Positions 48,358 to 61,999 of a stretch of 64,000 bases of DNA are shown piece by piece. Source of the stretch: Schoenoplectus triqueter (Eukaryota; Streptophyta; Magnoliopsida; Poales; Cyperaceae); the NCBI GenBank assembly GCA_964058805.1, contig CAXKVV010000008.1, positions 307,040 through 371,039 on the forward strand. The letters run 5' to 3'. Position 1 is the stretch's first letter. Every line of letters starts with the position of its first letter. The position numbers and the translations under genes are program-made. The notes beneath the pieces were generated by a model, which was given only the letters and a program-made list of their open reading frames with translations, had not been told where the DNA came from and made no database searches.

Positions 48358-49799
48358 CCGACAGGGAGACCCCTTGTCCCTCTTTCTTTTTGATGTAGTT
48401 ACTGATACACTCTGTCAAATGTTGCTTAGAGGCCAACAATTATAACTAGTTTAGGGTTTGAGACCTATTTTAGATAATGGCTTACAAATTTTATATTCTA
48501 TGTATGCTGATGATACTATTTTTTTCTTAAAGCGGATGAGAAAATTATAGAGGCGGCTAAGTGGGCCCTTATGGCCTTTGAAGCCCTATCAGAAATTTAG
48601 ATCAACTATGATAATACTGAAATAATCCCTATGAATTTACTCCCTCAGGAAACACATTTTTTGGCTACACTAATTGGCTATAAAGTTTTCTCTTTCCCTA
48701 TTAAATATTTAGGAGTGTCTTTGCATGATAAAAAAAATAAAGATAAATGATTGGGATGATTTAGTTCATAAGTTGGCTGTCAAATTATCTAACTGGTCAG
48801 ACTCTCTCCTATCTTTTAGGGGGTAGACTTACACTCCATAACTCAGTATTGTCAATAATTTTTTTATATATGTTATCACTCTATAAAGTATCAATCCTTG
48901 TTAGGAAAAAATGGACAGTATTAGGTATAGTTTCTTCTGGCAAAATCATAGGAAAAAATATGCATTAATAGTTTGGAGAAAGCTTTGCCTGCATAAAGAG
49001 TTAGGTGGTATAGATATTTTAGATTTAAATTTGTTGAACTTAGCTTTGCTGCTTAAATAGTGGTGGAAGTTAAAAACCCACAATTTGATAGTATTTGGAA
49101 ACAAATCATCTTAGCTAAATATAACTGTCATAGTCCCAGATTGTACATATCTCCTATTTGAAGAGAGATTGTTGCCCTTACATCTATAGATAAAATTGGC
49201 CATAATATGATAGTTAATAATGGTATGAGTACTAGATTTTGGCTTGACAGGTGGTACACAGAGTGTGCATTATCCTCCTCTTATCATGCTTTATTTTGTT
49301 TATGTGAGCAACATGATATATCTATTTTTGAAGTAATAATGTCTGAGGGTCAAGCCCTAACGTTTAGAAGACAGCTACATGGCATATTATTGATTGATTA
49401 CAATAATATTGGCTCTATTATTAATAATTGTACACTCTCTTTAGAATAAGATTGTGCGATTTGGAGATGGCATAGCTCAGGGAAGTTTACCACTCACTCA
49501 GCTTATGAGTGGCTCAGTTTCAGAGGAATTGCTGATATTCATAGTACTTTATGGTGGAAATTATACGTGCCACTAAAAATCAAAATTTTTATGTGGCTGG
49601 TACAAAAGCAAAAGATATTAACTAGAGATAACTTGATACAAAAGGGTGGATTGGTTTTATTCAGTGTTGCTTTTGTGCATAAGATGAAAGTGTGATTCAT
49701 ATCTTTCTTTCTTGTCCTTTTGTTCAGCACGTATGGTTTTGGATGGGTAACTGCCAACTAGTAGCAAGAACTTGTATAAATTTTGATGATGTGATATAT

Positions 49800-50913
49800 A
49801 TCCTATTAAGATGAAATTACATTAAGGGTCATCATTGAGTCCATATATTTTCACCTTAGTGATAGACGAGATCACAAATGACATATAAGGAGATATTTCT
49901 TGGTGTATGCTCTTTGCTGATGATGTGGTGCTGATTGACGAGAGCAGAATTGGAGTTAATCAGAAACTAGAGTTGTTGAGATAAACTTTAGAATCGAAAG
50001 GTTTTAGAATTAGTATGACCAAAACCGAATATATGAGATGTTAGTTAGTGGGGAAAACTCAGATGACGGAGATGTTAGTTTGGATGGATGAGTAGTAACC
50101 ATGAATGACACATTTCGACATTTAGGATCGATGTTGCAGAGTGAAGGAGAGATCGATGAAGATGTTAGTTATAGAATAAGAGCTGGATGGGTAAAATGGA
50201 GACAAGCATCCGGTGTTCTTTGTGACAAGAAGGTCTCAAACAAACTAAAAGATAAGTTCTACATGATGGCGATTAGACCCGCGATAATGTATGGTGCATA
50301 ATATTGGGCTATAAAAGGACAACACGTCCAGAAGATGAGTGTAGCTAAAATATGAATGTTGTGTTGGATATGTGACCACACAAGAAAAGATCGAATCAGA
50401 AATGATGATATTAGGGACAAACTTGGGGTAACACCAATTCAAGAGAAACTAGTCTAACGTCGTTTGCGATGGTTTGGTCATATCCAACGAAGGCCTCTTG
50501 AAGCATCAATACGCAGCGGTATTCTAAGTCGTCCTGAAAATACAAGAAGAGGAAGAGGTCGACCGAGACTGACATGAGAGGAAGCAATAAAAGAGATTTG
50601 AAGGAATAAAATATATCCAAAGAGCTTGTTTTGGATAGGAGTGCTTGGAAGATGACGATTCATGTACCTGAACCATGATTTAAGAGTTAGAGTTTAGTAC
50701 CAGAGTTATAAACTTTATGTTCTTAGATTTTTAGAATTTTAGGATTTGAAATTTAGAAATAGGATTTTAGGATTTAGAATTAGATTTTAAAATAAAATTT
50801 TAGGATTTAGAAATAGATTTTATAATAAAGATTTATTGTACTACTATTATTATTATTATTATTATTATTGATATTATTATTAGCATATTATCATCATCAT
50901 TATCATTATCATA

Positions 50914-50947
<34 letters not shown>

Positions 50948-51091
50948 TTATTTATTTATTTATTTTCTTTTTCTTTCATCATATTCATTATTATCACTTA
51001 TATTTGAGATCTTTGATCTTATACTTTCCGATTGGGTTTCATTCTAGTCCACCCCAATTTATTTGGGATTAAAGGCTTTTGTTGTTGTTGT
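49800..51091 (+). mobile_element. 5'-truncated RTE-type LINE nested in the L1
   Basis: An 8-bp target duplication, TGATATAT, flanks it (49792-49799 and 51092-51099). It begins within the reverse transcriptase palm (SSLSPYIFTLVIDE), carries the FADD active site (49913-49924), [20 protein letters not shown] (from about 50153), then the C-terminal RTE domain, with several stops. The 3' end is the plant RTE type: TTTATTTGGGATTAAAGGC followed by TTG repeats. The 3' untranslated part holds ATT and CAT repeats at 50840-50985. It interrupts the L1 frame between FDDVIY and FAYNLS. Confidence 0.9.
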
Positions 51092-51804
51092 TGATATATT
51101 TTGCTTATAACTTGTCTAGTGCTGATAGAGAAGCTTTTTTTTACTGTCCTTTGTGCAGTATGTTGGTCTGTGTGGAAATTGAGAAACGATGTTACTTTTT
51201 AAAAATCAAAATATTTGTCAGTAAGAAACCTAATAATACTCATATGCTCTTTGTTGTAATATTGGTCAGGTTCTTTGAAGGACTGTGCGGTCAGAAAGAT
51301 GCAATGCTGAATGCATGCTTCTGTCGATTTCATTTCACTGCAAGTGTTGCCCCTAGTGCTATCCTTGGTTTAAAACATTTTAGTATTTTAGAGCCATGTC
51401 AAGGTCCAGTTATGTTTAGTGTGCTTGTTGCTTGCGTTTGTTTGTGTGAGATGATAATTATTGTTGGCATGTTTTGACAGCAGTTGTTGGTTCTGAATAT
51501 GTTTGTTTGGTATTTGATAACATATAGAGTTGGTAGCGTTTGCTTAACATAAGAACAATGATGTAGGAGTGAATGTTGAAACGTGACCGCCTTCTTACTT
51601 TAATATGAAGGTTTGAGTCGCTCGATGACGCCACTAAAATGTTGTGTTCATCACTATTTTGCAAGCTTTAGTTTATTTTATTTCTCTTTGACTTAGGATG
51701 AAGTTTTTTCTGATCTTTGTGTCAGGCTTCTGTAACGTTAATAGTTTCATGATAATGAAACTGATAATATTGTTGCCTCTTATAAAAAAAATAGAAATAA
51801 TTAC

Positions 51805-54236
51805 TTAGATGAACGACAAAACATACATATCAAGTTTCAAGTTAGTTACTTAGATGACAAAACATACATATCAAATTTCATCATTTCTTTTGTAAACATG
51901 ATATTTACACCATGCAAATCTTTTATGTTAGATAATTACGTACTTTGTCTTCAAGGCTGATCAAATAATCCCTCCTTATAATAATAAAGAGCACATTCAT
52001 AATTTTTTTTTAAACTTGAACAATTTTTAATATGTCTATTTATATGTACCATAGAAATTAGTATGTACTTGACAACACTAATTTAAAAAAAATCGTACTT
52101 CTATTTCCAAATAATTAAAAACCGACCATGTCTAAAGAGATTGATGGATGATCATATAATGCCACGTGGAATGACAAATGCGAAAGCAAGACAGGACAGG
52201 TACTCAGTTGTTTGTACACTACTATATCTATAATAGTTCAGAAAAGATCCCACACAAAACCACACAAGATGGCAACGGTCCGGAAAACAACAAAAATAAT
52301 ACTATCAAAAGAATTGACTCGTTGATCACGTGGTATTATCGTTGGTTAAACTAGCAATTCTGCTATATATCAATTCAACATTGATGAGAATTCGTGGTAG
52401 TTGCCAAGTTCCTTCGCTGGGGTTATCATGAATTTATTAACTAATTAATGTTAAAGAGGTTGCTTTTATAATTAGCATCGTCTTATCTAATCAACCCACT
52501 CATGTTTTATGCTTTAGTTACAGACTTACAGGAGATCTGTCAATTTTGTTTCCTTTTCGTCATTTCGGTTTTGCTTCTTGGGAACCGGACAAAGCGACCT
52601 TTTTTCTTTTTATTGTTTGTCTGATTTCACATTTCACACGACTTTGAAAAGTAATCTCCTGGTTGCACTTCTCATAAACCAAACCACTAAATGTCTAAAC
52701 TAGAAGCTGCGTAGTTTACAAACTTCTAGATGTGATGAAATATTTTTCTCATTATGTGGGGGGGTTTTCTCCTACTTTTGTAAATATCTGTTAGACTTTT
52801 CATGTATGAAACATAAACAATTGATCCAGTTGTTTATCTTTATATTATTGCAAAATAAAAAATGAACAATTTATTTTTTAAATTGATAGTACTAATATCT
52901 CATTTAATCCTATTACTTTCTATATTTATTTAAAAGGGAATACTATAATAAAATATCTTTATGACAAGATTGCAAATAAAAGTGTCATTTAACTTCAAAA
53001 TAAATGACAGTTTATAGTTTCTGAAAGTGATTAATAGTACTTCAGGAAATCCTACTAACTTTTTTATTTTTAACAAAAAAAAAGTATTGACTAAACGCTA
53101 AAAATGGAAGGATATGACCGATTTTTTTAGTAAATAAAAAAATTAACTACTGAAACTAGGATGAATGCTTCATTTTTATGACTCATAACAAGATCCGAAT
53201 TTAAAACTCGAGTCCAGCCAATTACTTTAAAGAAATTATTCTGTTTTGTTTTGTTTAAAATTATAATGTTGACAATTGAATAATAAATGAATATTGTCTA
53301 TTTTTTATTTTTATTTTTGTAACACCCTGGATGGGACGCTACAAAAGTAGTATTTTTAGCATCCATCCAACGATAATCCAACCTACGTTGCCAACATAAT
53401 AAAAAACAAAAAAGACAAAAACAAAACAGAGTCAACTAAAAACCTCAGTAATCGATTATTTTACGATGCATAATTTATACATATCATATACTAGAAGTAC
53501 TATGCGTGTTTCATTATTTTGATAAAAGATATAAAATCTATTAATTTCTAATTAGCAAAATAAAACATTTATAAAGTATGCACATGAACTAAAACATGAT
53601 TCAAATGAATTTAATAAATAGGGACAATTGAAAATTAAATAGCTCATATTAGATATATTGATAAACTGACACAATGTACTGAGTCTAGTTCCAATTCATA
53701 TTTATTGTGTCATAAGGTTATACCATTAAATAGTCTGATTTTATTTCAGATCGAATTAATTTAGATGCACAATTATTTAGACATATCCAGCAAAATATAT
53801 TCTGACATATCAAATCAATTTGACCCAACAGTCCAGATTCAGAAAAGTAATATAACCACATTTCCTAACCGATACTAGACACAGAAAAGGATAATTTCAA
53901 GATACACATAGTGAATCTGATTTTCAGAGTCAGGTTGTGACCCCTGGCCTTCTATATATTACTTAGCATATAAAATTCAAACCAACATGGTTCCCCACAA
54001 ACGAGTTTATTTTGTGGCTTACACATGTCCAAATCATATAAAAAATTCAATTATGAAAATAATTTAAATGAATACCAGACAAAATAACACATGCATAAAT
54101 ATTTATTACACAATGCGCATGATGCAAATTCAAATTCAAAAGTATAATATTGATATTCAATATACATAAAAGATAATGAATAATCAAAATCCGAATAATG
54201 CACATAATTCAGATTTTCAATCATACAATTTAAACA
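51805..54236. other. Intergenic DNA right of the LINE
   Basis: No gene is supported. Just after the target duplication a phrase ACTTAGATGA...CAAAACATACATATCA is directly repeated (51803-51835 and 51848-51875). Two CACGTG G-boxes lie near 52163 and 52329, but no gene start follows them. Confidence 0.4.
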
Positions 54237-54972
54237 TGTTAGTTTATAATAATCTTGAAGTCAATAATACGATAAATTTATTATATAAAGTTTTGTTTAA
54301 TATGTGGATTAAATGATGATCAAGTTTCACAGACCATAGACAAAGAATTATCATTTTAATTACATAGATAGATGTTCATGGAACAATGTATTTGACAAAC
54401 TCCGAATGAAACATGAAATTATATTTGTGTCATTAATACTTTTATTCAGTGTTAACTTATAAAATATGAGGTATTCATCTTTTCTACATAAAATATGTAT
54501 GTGTGTGATTTCTATTAAACGCTGTTCGTAAAAGGTGGCTATAAAGGTAGTTCTTCGGTATACATAACTTATGCGGAGAAAGAGATGGCTTACCAAAAGT
54601 AGTATTATTCCTTGTATCTTTATACGAGTTATAGCATCACTGGGCCCCTTGATAGAGAAAGATTATCTGCTAGCAGTATAATTAATTATATGAATACTTA
54701 TATTTGATAATTTATTCAGGATCAAAAAAAATTGTAAGGATGACACACACTTACAATGAAACTGATCTGATAGTTATAAGACAAAAGAATTACACAAATA
54801 AATAATTTACTAAATCACGATATTGTACAGTACAACATCATTTGTGTAATTGAATGGTCCTAGTGTATTCTACTAGATGTCTCATATAATTATAGAAATT
54901 AAAATAATTTTAATTCTATTTTTTTAATATAACATGATCCTATCGAGTCACACCGTATAAAACTTAATCGAA
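54237..54972 (+). repeat. Partial third copy of the palindrome-arm (LTR-like) sequence
   Basis: It starts TGTTAGTTTATAATAATC, matching the outer tip of the palindrome arms at 12597/16762, and follows the left arm to about TCACACCGTATAAAACTTAA. It then ends abruptly, before the TATA box region. Compared with the arms it lacks about 160 bp after AAGTTTTGTT and carries many substitutions, so it is older. It is a single, non-inverted copy. This shows that the arm sequence is a dispersed repeat family and not unique to the palindrome. Confidence 0.85.
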
Positions 54973-57900
54973 GTCAAATTACAGTTATGTGGTATATATT
55001 TTTTTCTTTCTCTTTCTCCCACGTTCTTCCGTTTCCTTTTTCTTACCTTCTTCATTTTCATTCTTTCATTTCGTCCGAGGAAGAAAGGGACTACCGCCTT
55101 AGCATGTACCAAGCCACGCGTCAAGAAGGAACAAGGTAACGTTGGCTCTTATTTTTTATTTGTCTTTTATAGTTAAACCCTGAACTTATTTTATTTATGA
55201 AATAGTTCTAAAATAAATTAACTTACTAATATTTTTGTGGATATTACAATTTTTTCCGTTTAATATTTATATTTAATTGTTTGGTTAATGGTTTAACTTC
55301 TTGTTATCATATTTAGCGTCCAATTTACAATTAAAAATCTACAGTAAATCTTAGTCATTTAAAAAAATATATAATTGAAATAATAATACATTAAATATGA
55401 TATGTGTATTCAATAACAATATGTAATACAAGAGAAAAATTATAAAATATATAATATTAGTTGATATCACAACATAATCATACACAAAAAAAAAACTAAA
55501 AGTAACTAATTCAAAAAATATATCATAAATGCTACTAGATATTAATATATGATGAGCATAACAAACTAGAATATATACAACTTCTAACTAAAAATCTGAA
55601 AAATAAATGAAAAATAGATTCTCAAAACTTCAAAAGTTTTTTGTGACCGCGTAACACGTCTCAAGTGGAGTTTTTTATATTAAAAGTTATGGTCATTTGA
55701 AGATGAAGTGCTCGTATTTCGATTCTTTCTTCTGATCTTGTCCCCATTCGTTCGATCGGAAATGTCGGATGGAATAAGAACATTATGAAATAATTAAATA
55801 ACAATTAAAAACAAGTTAAATTATTGAATAAGTAATTAAATATATTAAAATAACTAAACAAACTATAAAAATAATAAACAATTAAACAACAAAAATATAA
55901 AATATATTAATCATCCGATGATCATCATTAATAAAATACTAAACGGAACAAAATAAAAAAAATATTAATTAATTAATTATACAACGATAATCCTTATAAT
56001 TTTAAACAAAATATTTAAAAAATAATAAAAAACTGGCTGGATCTTTCGGGTCTGGTTATGGGTTGTAAAAAAAGAAACAATCATCCCAGTTTCAGCACTT
56101 TATTAAAAAATTTGTTTACTAAAAACGCATCGGGGATGTAACGATTTGTGTAGATTACCGAACAGTTGCATCCTCCCGGCTCACGTGTGAATTTATATGT
56201 ACTTCTAGTTCATGTGCTAATTTACGCATCCTTTGACAAGTCTTTCGGGTGTTTATATTATGTTATCAGGTATTTATATTTTGGATTCAGGTACTTATAT
56301 TTTGTTATCAGGTGACAAATATTTATATCATACACTCAAGTGTTTATATATTTGATATAGGTGTTATATTTAATTTTTACTTAGGTGTTTATATAAATAA
56401 ATCGTGTGTTATATATTTGAAATAATTATTTATATTTTTTTATATTGTTGATTCATATGTTTATATTGTTTAGATCATTTATACTTTTTGTAAAAGAGCA
56501 TAGATCATTTGAGAGATCATCGAAGATTTTATCATTTTATCATCCAATTCAGCAAGTGCGAGAAAAAGTAAAATAGATCAGTTCCCTAAACATATCAATC
56601 ACCGAATAATAAATCATCAAAATTATCGTTCTCCGGAGAGAGCATTCGTTGGAAATTGCTGGAAAAATCATTGTGAATAATGGCCGGAGGGTAGAAAGAT
56701 TTAAGAGAGTGAAATAAGAAAAATATAATGTTAAGAGAGAACTGGCTCAACCTAAGAAATCAGTTTAAATTTGAATCCAATTCGATCTATTTTTTTTAGA
56801 AAAATTAAATTAATTCGACTTGATCTGTGTTCAACTTGATTCAATCTTAACCGAGATCAAATGATACGCAATTCAATCGAAATCAATTTAAAATCTGAAA
56901 AATATAAATATATAGATTGACCTGACCCGATTTAACATTAACCTAATTCTTTTTTTCAAAAAATCAAACTGACCTGTCCAAATCCTGACCTGATCCAAAC
57001 CTATACGATTATCACCTTTATTTGCTTAAACCTCTAGAGAAAAATGTGTGTATAGGGGAGTGGAGGGAGACTAGAAGAAATTAATATTTTTCTCAAAAAT
57101 ATAAATCATCGTTATTAATTAATCCGTCAACACAGAGGCATGCACGGTACAAGTGTTTTACTTTTATGAAGGACCCAATAAGATTATTACTAAACTTAAT
57201 TAATTCTATACATGCTATAGTATATAAGAAAAAACTGCTTATATGATTGTATCTGTTTTGTGGTCTTCTAGATTTTTAATTAGATATAGACAGTCCAAAC
57301 TAAATAATTAAATTAGATAACCGCAAGTGTCCTTGCATTGTCTTGAAATTACATTTGGGTAATGAATGTCGTCCTATAAATTAAAGCGCCAAGAGAAGAC
57401 AGTCGAGTTCAGAGAAATTGCCTGCAATAAAATAGCCTTTGTTTTTGTTTTTGTTTTTGTTTTTTCATATGAATAGTTATAACAGAAGAGAATGCTACCA
57501 AATTTTATAGCGCTAATAGAATCAAATTGACAGCAGAACAAAACAGGCTCCTACCAACTTGGCTGCTGATTGCTAAGCCGCCTGATTTTGCCCCCCCATC
57601 TCCAGTCTCCCCTCTCCACCAACAACAAAATTATAATAATAATGGTAACCCATTTTTTTCATTCTCCTTAATAATTGTGCAACGGTACCAAAAGCATTCT
57701 TTCCTATTATATAGTCCTATTGCATAAAATAAATTTACCCAAGAGGAATTTAATCTATTAAGTATAAAATTCTTTCTCGAAAAAAAAAAACCATCAATTA
57801 ATTAAATTCAGGCTGACGTTAAGGACATATCAAAAATATACACGTTTATGTTGATCCAGAAGGCCGCTAAATGGGTTGCAATTTGCAAATAATTTGCAAA

Positions 57901-60900
57901 TTTCAACTTTTTTAGTGGGAAGTTGGGAACGAGACTAATACTGTGTTGTTGTCTGGTCTGAGATTAGGTAGCTATTTATTATGTAACGACAGAAAGAATC
58001 TTTGTATTTGTTTCCCATTAATTTGCTCAAATTAGCTGGTCTACTCTTCTTTCTTTCTCGCCTTGCCTGCGGATTTGGACTTTGGAGAAGACACATTTCA
58101 TTTTTTAAAGGCAACAGGCCGTAGTTTACATACCGCGCGTGTAGATATCTGTTGTTTTCTGCATCATCCAGGAAAGTACCAGAAAGAAAAAAATAAGATA
58201 GTTTTTGTTAGAGGTGTCTTTTGTACATATAAAATTATTGATTTCATTAATTAAAACACTATAAATTTCAAATCAATCAAAACCAGAATAAATATTTACA
58301 GTAAAATGTACAAATAAAAAATACACTTACTCATGATCTAACAATGTATTTTTCTTAATGGTCATTGATCTAAATTAAAAATATATATATATTGGTGGGT
58401 TGTTCAAATTAATATATAGGCAACAAAAGAATAAATGCTATCGTAAATACATTATAATTTGAAGAATTATTTTGACATTTGTAAATTTTAGCAAGTCATT
58501 TGACGCCATCAGTGGCTGTGTAGCTCCGCCACTGATCATGGTACCTCTCTCCATCCTCAACTTCCTTTTTATCCAAGTAATAGCTACTAATACCAGGTAT
58601 CCAACTTCCAAGCAATGCGAAATACATGTGTAGATTAATGTTATGAAAGGGCCTCTTTGTCTCTCTTACCATGTCCCAAAGTGTTGTATTTATCTATTCC
58701 ACCGAAGCCCACACAACATTGTCAACTCAAGAATAATCAAATCCACATTTCTATAGTACAGAGTAAAATAACCGCCTCATAAATCTAATTAAAATATCAC
58801 CGATTTGATCACCTTGACAGTCACATAAATTCAATGGTTTAAATTTATGAACAGTTACTTTATGTCCATAAAATAATCTAGACAACATAGACCCAGAATA
58901 ACCAGGTCCAACCAAAGAACAAGGGATGAGAAATATCATGATAGCACCTATATATTATATATCTACCACTCTTAAAAAATAGTTAATCAAACACAATCTA
59001 TCGCTTTCTGCCCAACCGCAAAACGTCCACGGAGTTGCACCAAAATAATTTAATCATTTTTTCTAGTTCCAACTTTTGTTGGAATTGTTACTTAATTATC
59101 ATATGCTTTGCACAATTGTAAAGGAAACGAGCAATCATTATATGTTGCAAGGCAGTACCAATTAAATAATATGAAGATAATTATAAACCGATAAGAACAT
59201 CTTATTGTATTTTTATATGCCGACACAAAACCAATATTTTATAAAAAAATTGCAGACATTTTATGTGAATATACATTCCTTGTAAAAAAAATAATAATAA
59301 TCAACTGTTTGTATTAATTCAACATTAATTGGAGTTTAGATTTTTGAAATGTAAAAATAAAATAAAATTGATATATTTATTTTTTATTACATAAAATATC
59401 TAAGACATCAGAAAGAAGGAAACGAGAGAGTCAGAGAGGGTTTCCATTTTTCTGTAGAAAGAAGGAAGCTAGAGGAAAAGCCCTGTTGGCTAATTCAAAG
59501 AAGATTTAATGTAGCATTGGTCCTGCATTTCAGTTAAGCAACAATCGCGGTCATGTATAATTGTCTAATTGTCTAATTGACCACTTAAAAGAGAAGAAAG
59601 TCTTATCAATTTTGTTGTTCTAGGGACCGCTTGAACAATTTGAAGTCCTCCAACCACTCCATTATATAGAGTTATAGACCATTAGCCACTACATTCTTCA
59701 CTTAGCGCAACACAGGAGTTCGCCGCAGATAATCCAGAGTTATTGCTGCCCAGCACTAAGAAATAGTCTCGTCTAAATTTTGAAGAAAATATATTCGATC
59801 TTGCATTAATGCATGCATCACTAAATGATGAAGTTTTCCAGCTACTTTTGCTAATTAATCAGTATAAAAAATTTAATTACACCATCCATGTGTTTGAGCA
59901 GACTAACGAGGCTTGGAGCATTAAATACTATTTAATCGAGGATTAACGAGTAAAATTGTTTTCTCTTTGATCTTAAAATTTAAACTATAAGCTATATTTG
60001 TATAATTGACTTGTATTTGTCTCTGAATTATATATTCAACGCGTCAGAAGAAGTGAACTTACCGTTTTGGGCTTGTCTTGGAAGAAAAGAAAATTTATCA
60101 AACAAAATAGATGTCGTTATTAATAATAAATAAACAAGTCAACTTCACTGGACGATTAATTAGGTACGCTTTTCGGATAAGAATGCCGAATAGCGAAATT
60201 CCAAATAAATCATCTTCCCGTTGTTTATCATGTTCATCAAACATAATGAATTATTATATTTTTCTTGTTGTTAAAAATTGCGGAAGATTACTAAAATAGT
60301 TCCTCTACACGCGTATCACGGCCGTACCATATTTTTATATGAGTTGATTGATCTAAAGGAGTAACACGGATAAGACCAAATCAATAATTATAAGTTATAA
60401 GAATGTTAGATCTTTAGACTCACTAATATCAGATGTCATCAACTTGCATGTACGTCTCTCTCTATATATTTTCAATATAAATATGATGCTAATTTAATTC
60501 ATTCAAATTTAAATGTTCATAAAAGTTTTCTCTTCCGAGTTTCAAATTTACAACCTTTCATTCAGAAAATGTTATTTTTATCACAAAACCAAAAGTTTTC
60601 TATATTCATTTATCTTCATTTACTTTTTGTCAAAAGAATTTAACATTTTTTCTCTTTGCTTATTTTTTTTGTATACATATATGCATATATACGTGTGTGT
60701 GTGTATTTTTTGTGGTTGATATTTTTGAAATAAAATCACTCTTAAAGCAAAAAAAAATATATTTTCTTTTACTCCGTACTTAATTTTCGCACGGTAGTTA
60801 TATTATTATCCATTGTACGCAAGAGACGTCAACTTTTACCTGACCTAAAATGATTCATATATTAAAGGTACATTAAATTTTGCGAAAAATGGAAAGGTTA

Positions 60901-61211
60901 TAATCAAGTAAAAAACGTCTAAAAAAATTATGATAAAAAAATATTCACATTTATGTTTAAATTTTAACACATATTTGAATGTAACCTCGAGAGCAACCAC
61001 GCAAACCACAATATCTATAGGAGATGAGGAGGGCATTTTAGTCTTTTTCAAACTTATTAATTATTCATAAAAATCTATCATTTTACTATTCTAATTAACT
61101 TTTTATCAAATAACAATTTCACTCTTCTAAAGTTACTATTCCATCACTATTCTACCCTTACTATTCAAATGATACACTGTAATTCTACTTTTTAAATTGC
61201 CAAACGAAACC
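54973..61211. other. Long intergenic stretch
   Basis: About 6 kb without a supported gene. Items seen: repeated AGGTGTTTATATT / CAGGTATTTATATTTT words at 56250-56420; a CAGTGGCTGTG...GCTCCGCCACTG pair at 58509-58533 that resembles a tiny hAT footprint or end; and a TATA-like CATTATATAGAG at 59660 followed by less AT-rich sequence and a 45-codon frame (59809-59946) of unknown status. None of the longer frames matches a family I know. Confidence 0.4.
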
Positions 61212-61355
61212 CAAGTTTTTATTATTCCTCTCCTCAAATAAATAGGCTTCTTTATTGTTCGTTATTCTGTCCTGAGATTAATTCAAGTTTTTATTATTCC
61301 TCTACTCAAATAAATAGGCTTCTTTATTGTTCGTTATTCTGTCCTGAGATTAATT
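61212..61355. repeat. 72-bp tandem duplication
   Basis: The unit starting CAAGTTTTTATTATTCCTCT at 61212 is repeated at 61284 with about one difference seen (CTCCTC versus CTACTC). It is recent in appearance, within AT-rich intergenic DNA. Confidence 0.9.
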
Positions 61356-61999
61356 TATTCTGCTCTTTTATTGTGCCTTTTTGTAATTTAATTTGAAATC
61401 AACGTTGGTGAATTGAAATATCCAGTGTGTTTAAAAACCTATAATAAGCGGGCAGTGCCAACTAGCAAAGTGCCGGAGTAATTTTCAAAGAAGTGTAATG
61501 GAGAAACCTGACCTAGTTTGATGTCAAAAGTTGAAATTAAGCAACCTTTATAAACTGATTAAAATATTGCCTCTGCCAGATGAATACCACTTTTGAGTTT
61601 TGAGTCCCGGAATTCTTTCTGTTATAATAGTTTATTAATTAATCTAGTAAAAAATAAACACAGCCGTAGTAAAAAAGGAGTAGAAACCAACCAATCAGAA
61701 GAAATGTAAAGTGGTTGCAAGCTGGCACCAGCAACCTTAATCGTAACTAAGTCTTGACAAATATCTTTTTACACCCTTTATTTCTTTTCTAAATAAAAGC
61801 GTGTTAATTGATCATGAACTAATCTTTGGAAGAATGGGTGGTATATGTGGTTTTTGCAACATGGTATTCTTCTACCAGAAAGATGGTCGTTTTGACGAAT
61901 CAGTCATTATAAAAGATAAAAAATTCAAGAATTTTCCCCGATGACAAGCACTTCGTCGGTGAAAATTGAGATGTGAACTAACTAATTAGGGTCACAATC

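Larger units (their letters stand above)
46396..51199 (+). pseudogene. LINE ORF2 (endonuclease / reverse transcriptase), broken
   Basis: ORF2 begins MNILR followed by a stop where plant L1 has Trp. The endonuclease part shows YGDFNAI (about 46797), then DSRKFT and LLDRFL. The catalytic SDHCP motif is changed to SYHCP near 47040, so the nuclease would be dead. The reverse transcriptase part shows FRPISFVDCCYKILSKILTN (about 47919), SQASFIPGRYILDNVLASHE, LLLKVDFEKG, RQGDPLS (about 48358) and the YADD active site (48503-48514). The C-terminal zinc finger reads C-CFC...H...C near 49663-49755. The coding region resumes after the RTE insertion with VCWSVWKLRNDVTF ending about 51199. Several stops and shifts make it a pseudogene. 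Confidence 0.85.
45933..51788 (+). mobile_element. L1-type LINE, decayed, with a nested RTE insertion
   Basis: A non-LTR retrotransposon bounded by a 16-bp target duplication, AAATAGAAATAATTAC (45917-45932 and 51789-51804), with an A-rich 3' end just before the right copy (TTATAAAAAAAAT). It starts with a C-run followed by CTCTCTCTATTG. In order it shows the tail of ORF1, the ORF2 endonuclease, reverse transcriptase and the C-terminal zinc-finger region, all broken by stops and shifts. Without the 1.29-kb RTE insertion it is about 4.6 kb, short for a full plant L1; most of ORF1 is missing, so it was probably 5'-truncated on insertion. It cannot move by itself. Confidence 0.92.

Noticed and set aside
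51079..51477. 132-codon frame after the RTE tail
   Set aside because: It starts in the TTG tail of the RTE and runs into decayed L1 sequence; not a gene.
58509..58533. Small inverted pair resembling hAT ends
   Set aside because: Only about 25 bp long and the flanking 8 bases do not match; may be a footprint or chance.
58751..58939. 62-codon minus-strand frame with a protein-like composition
   Set aside because: The sequence looks less random than most, but I recognise no family and there is no flanking exon; a remnant of a transposon or gene cannot be shown without a search.
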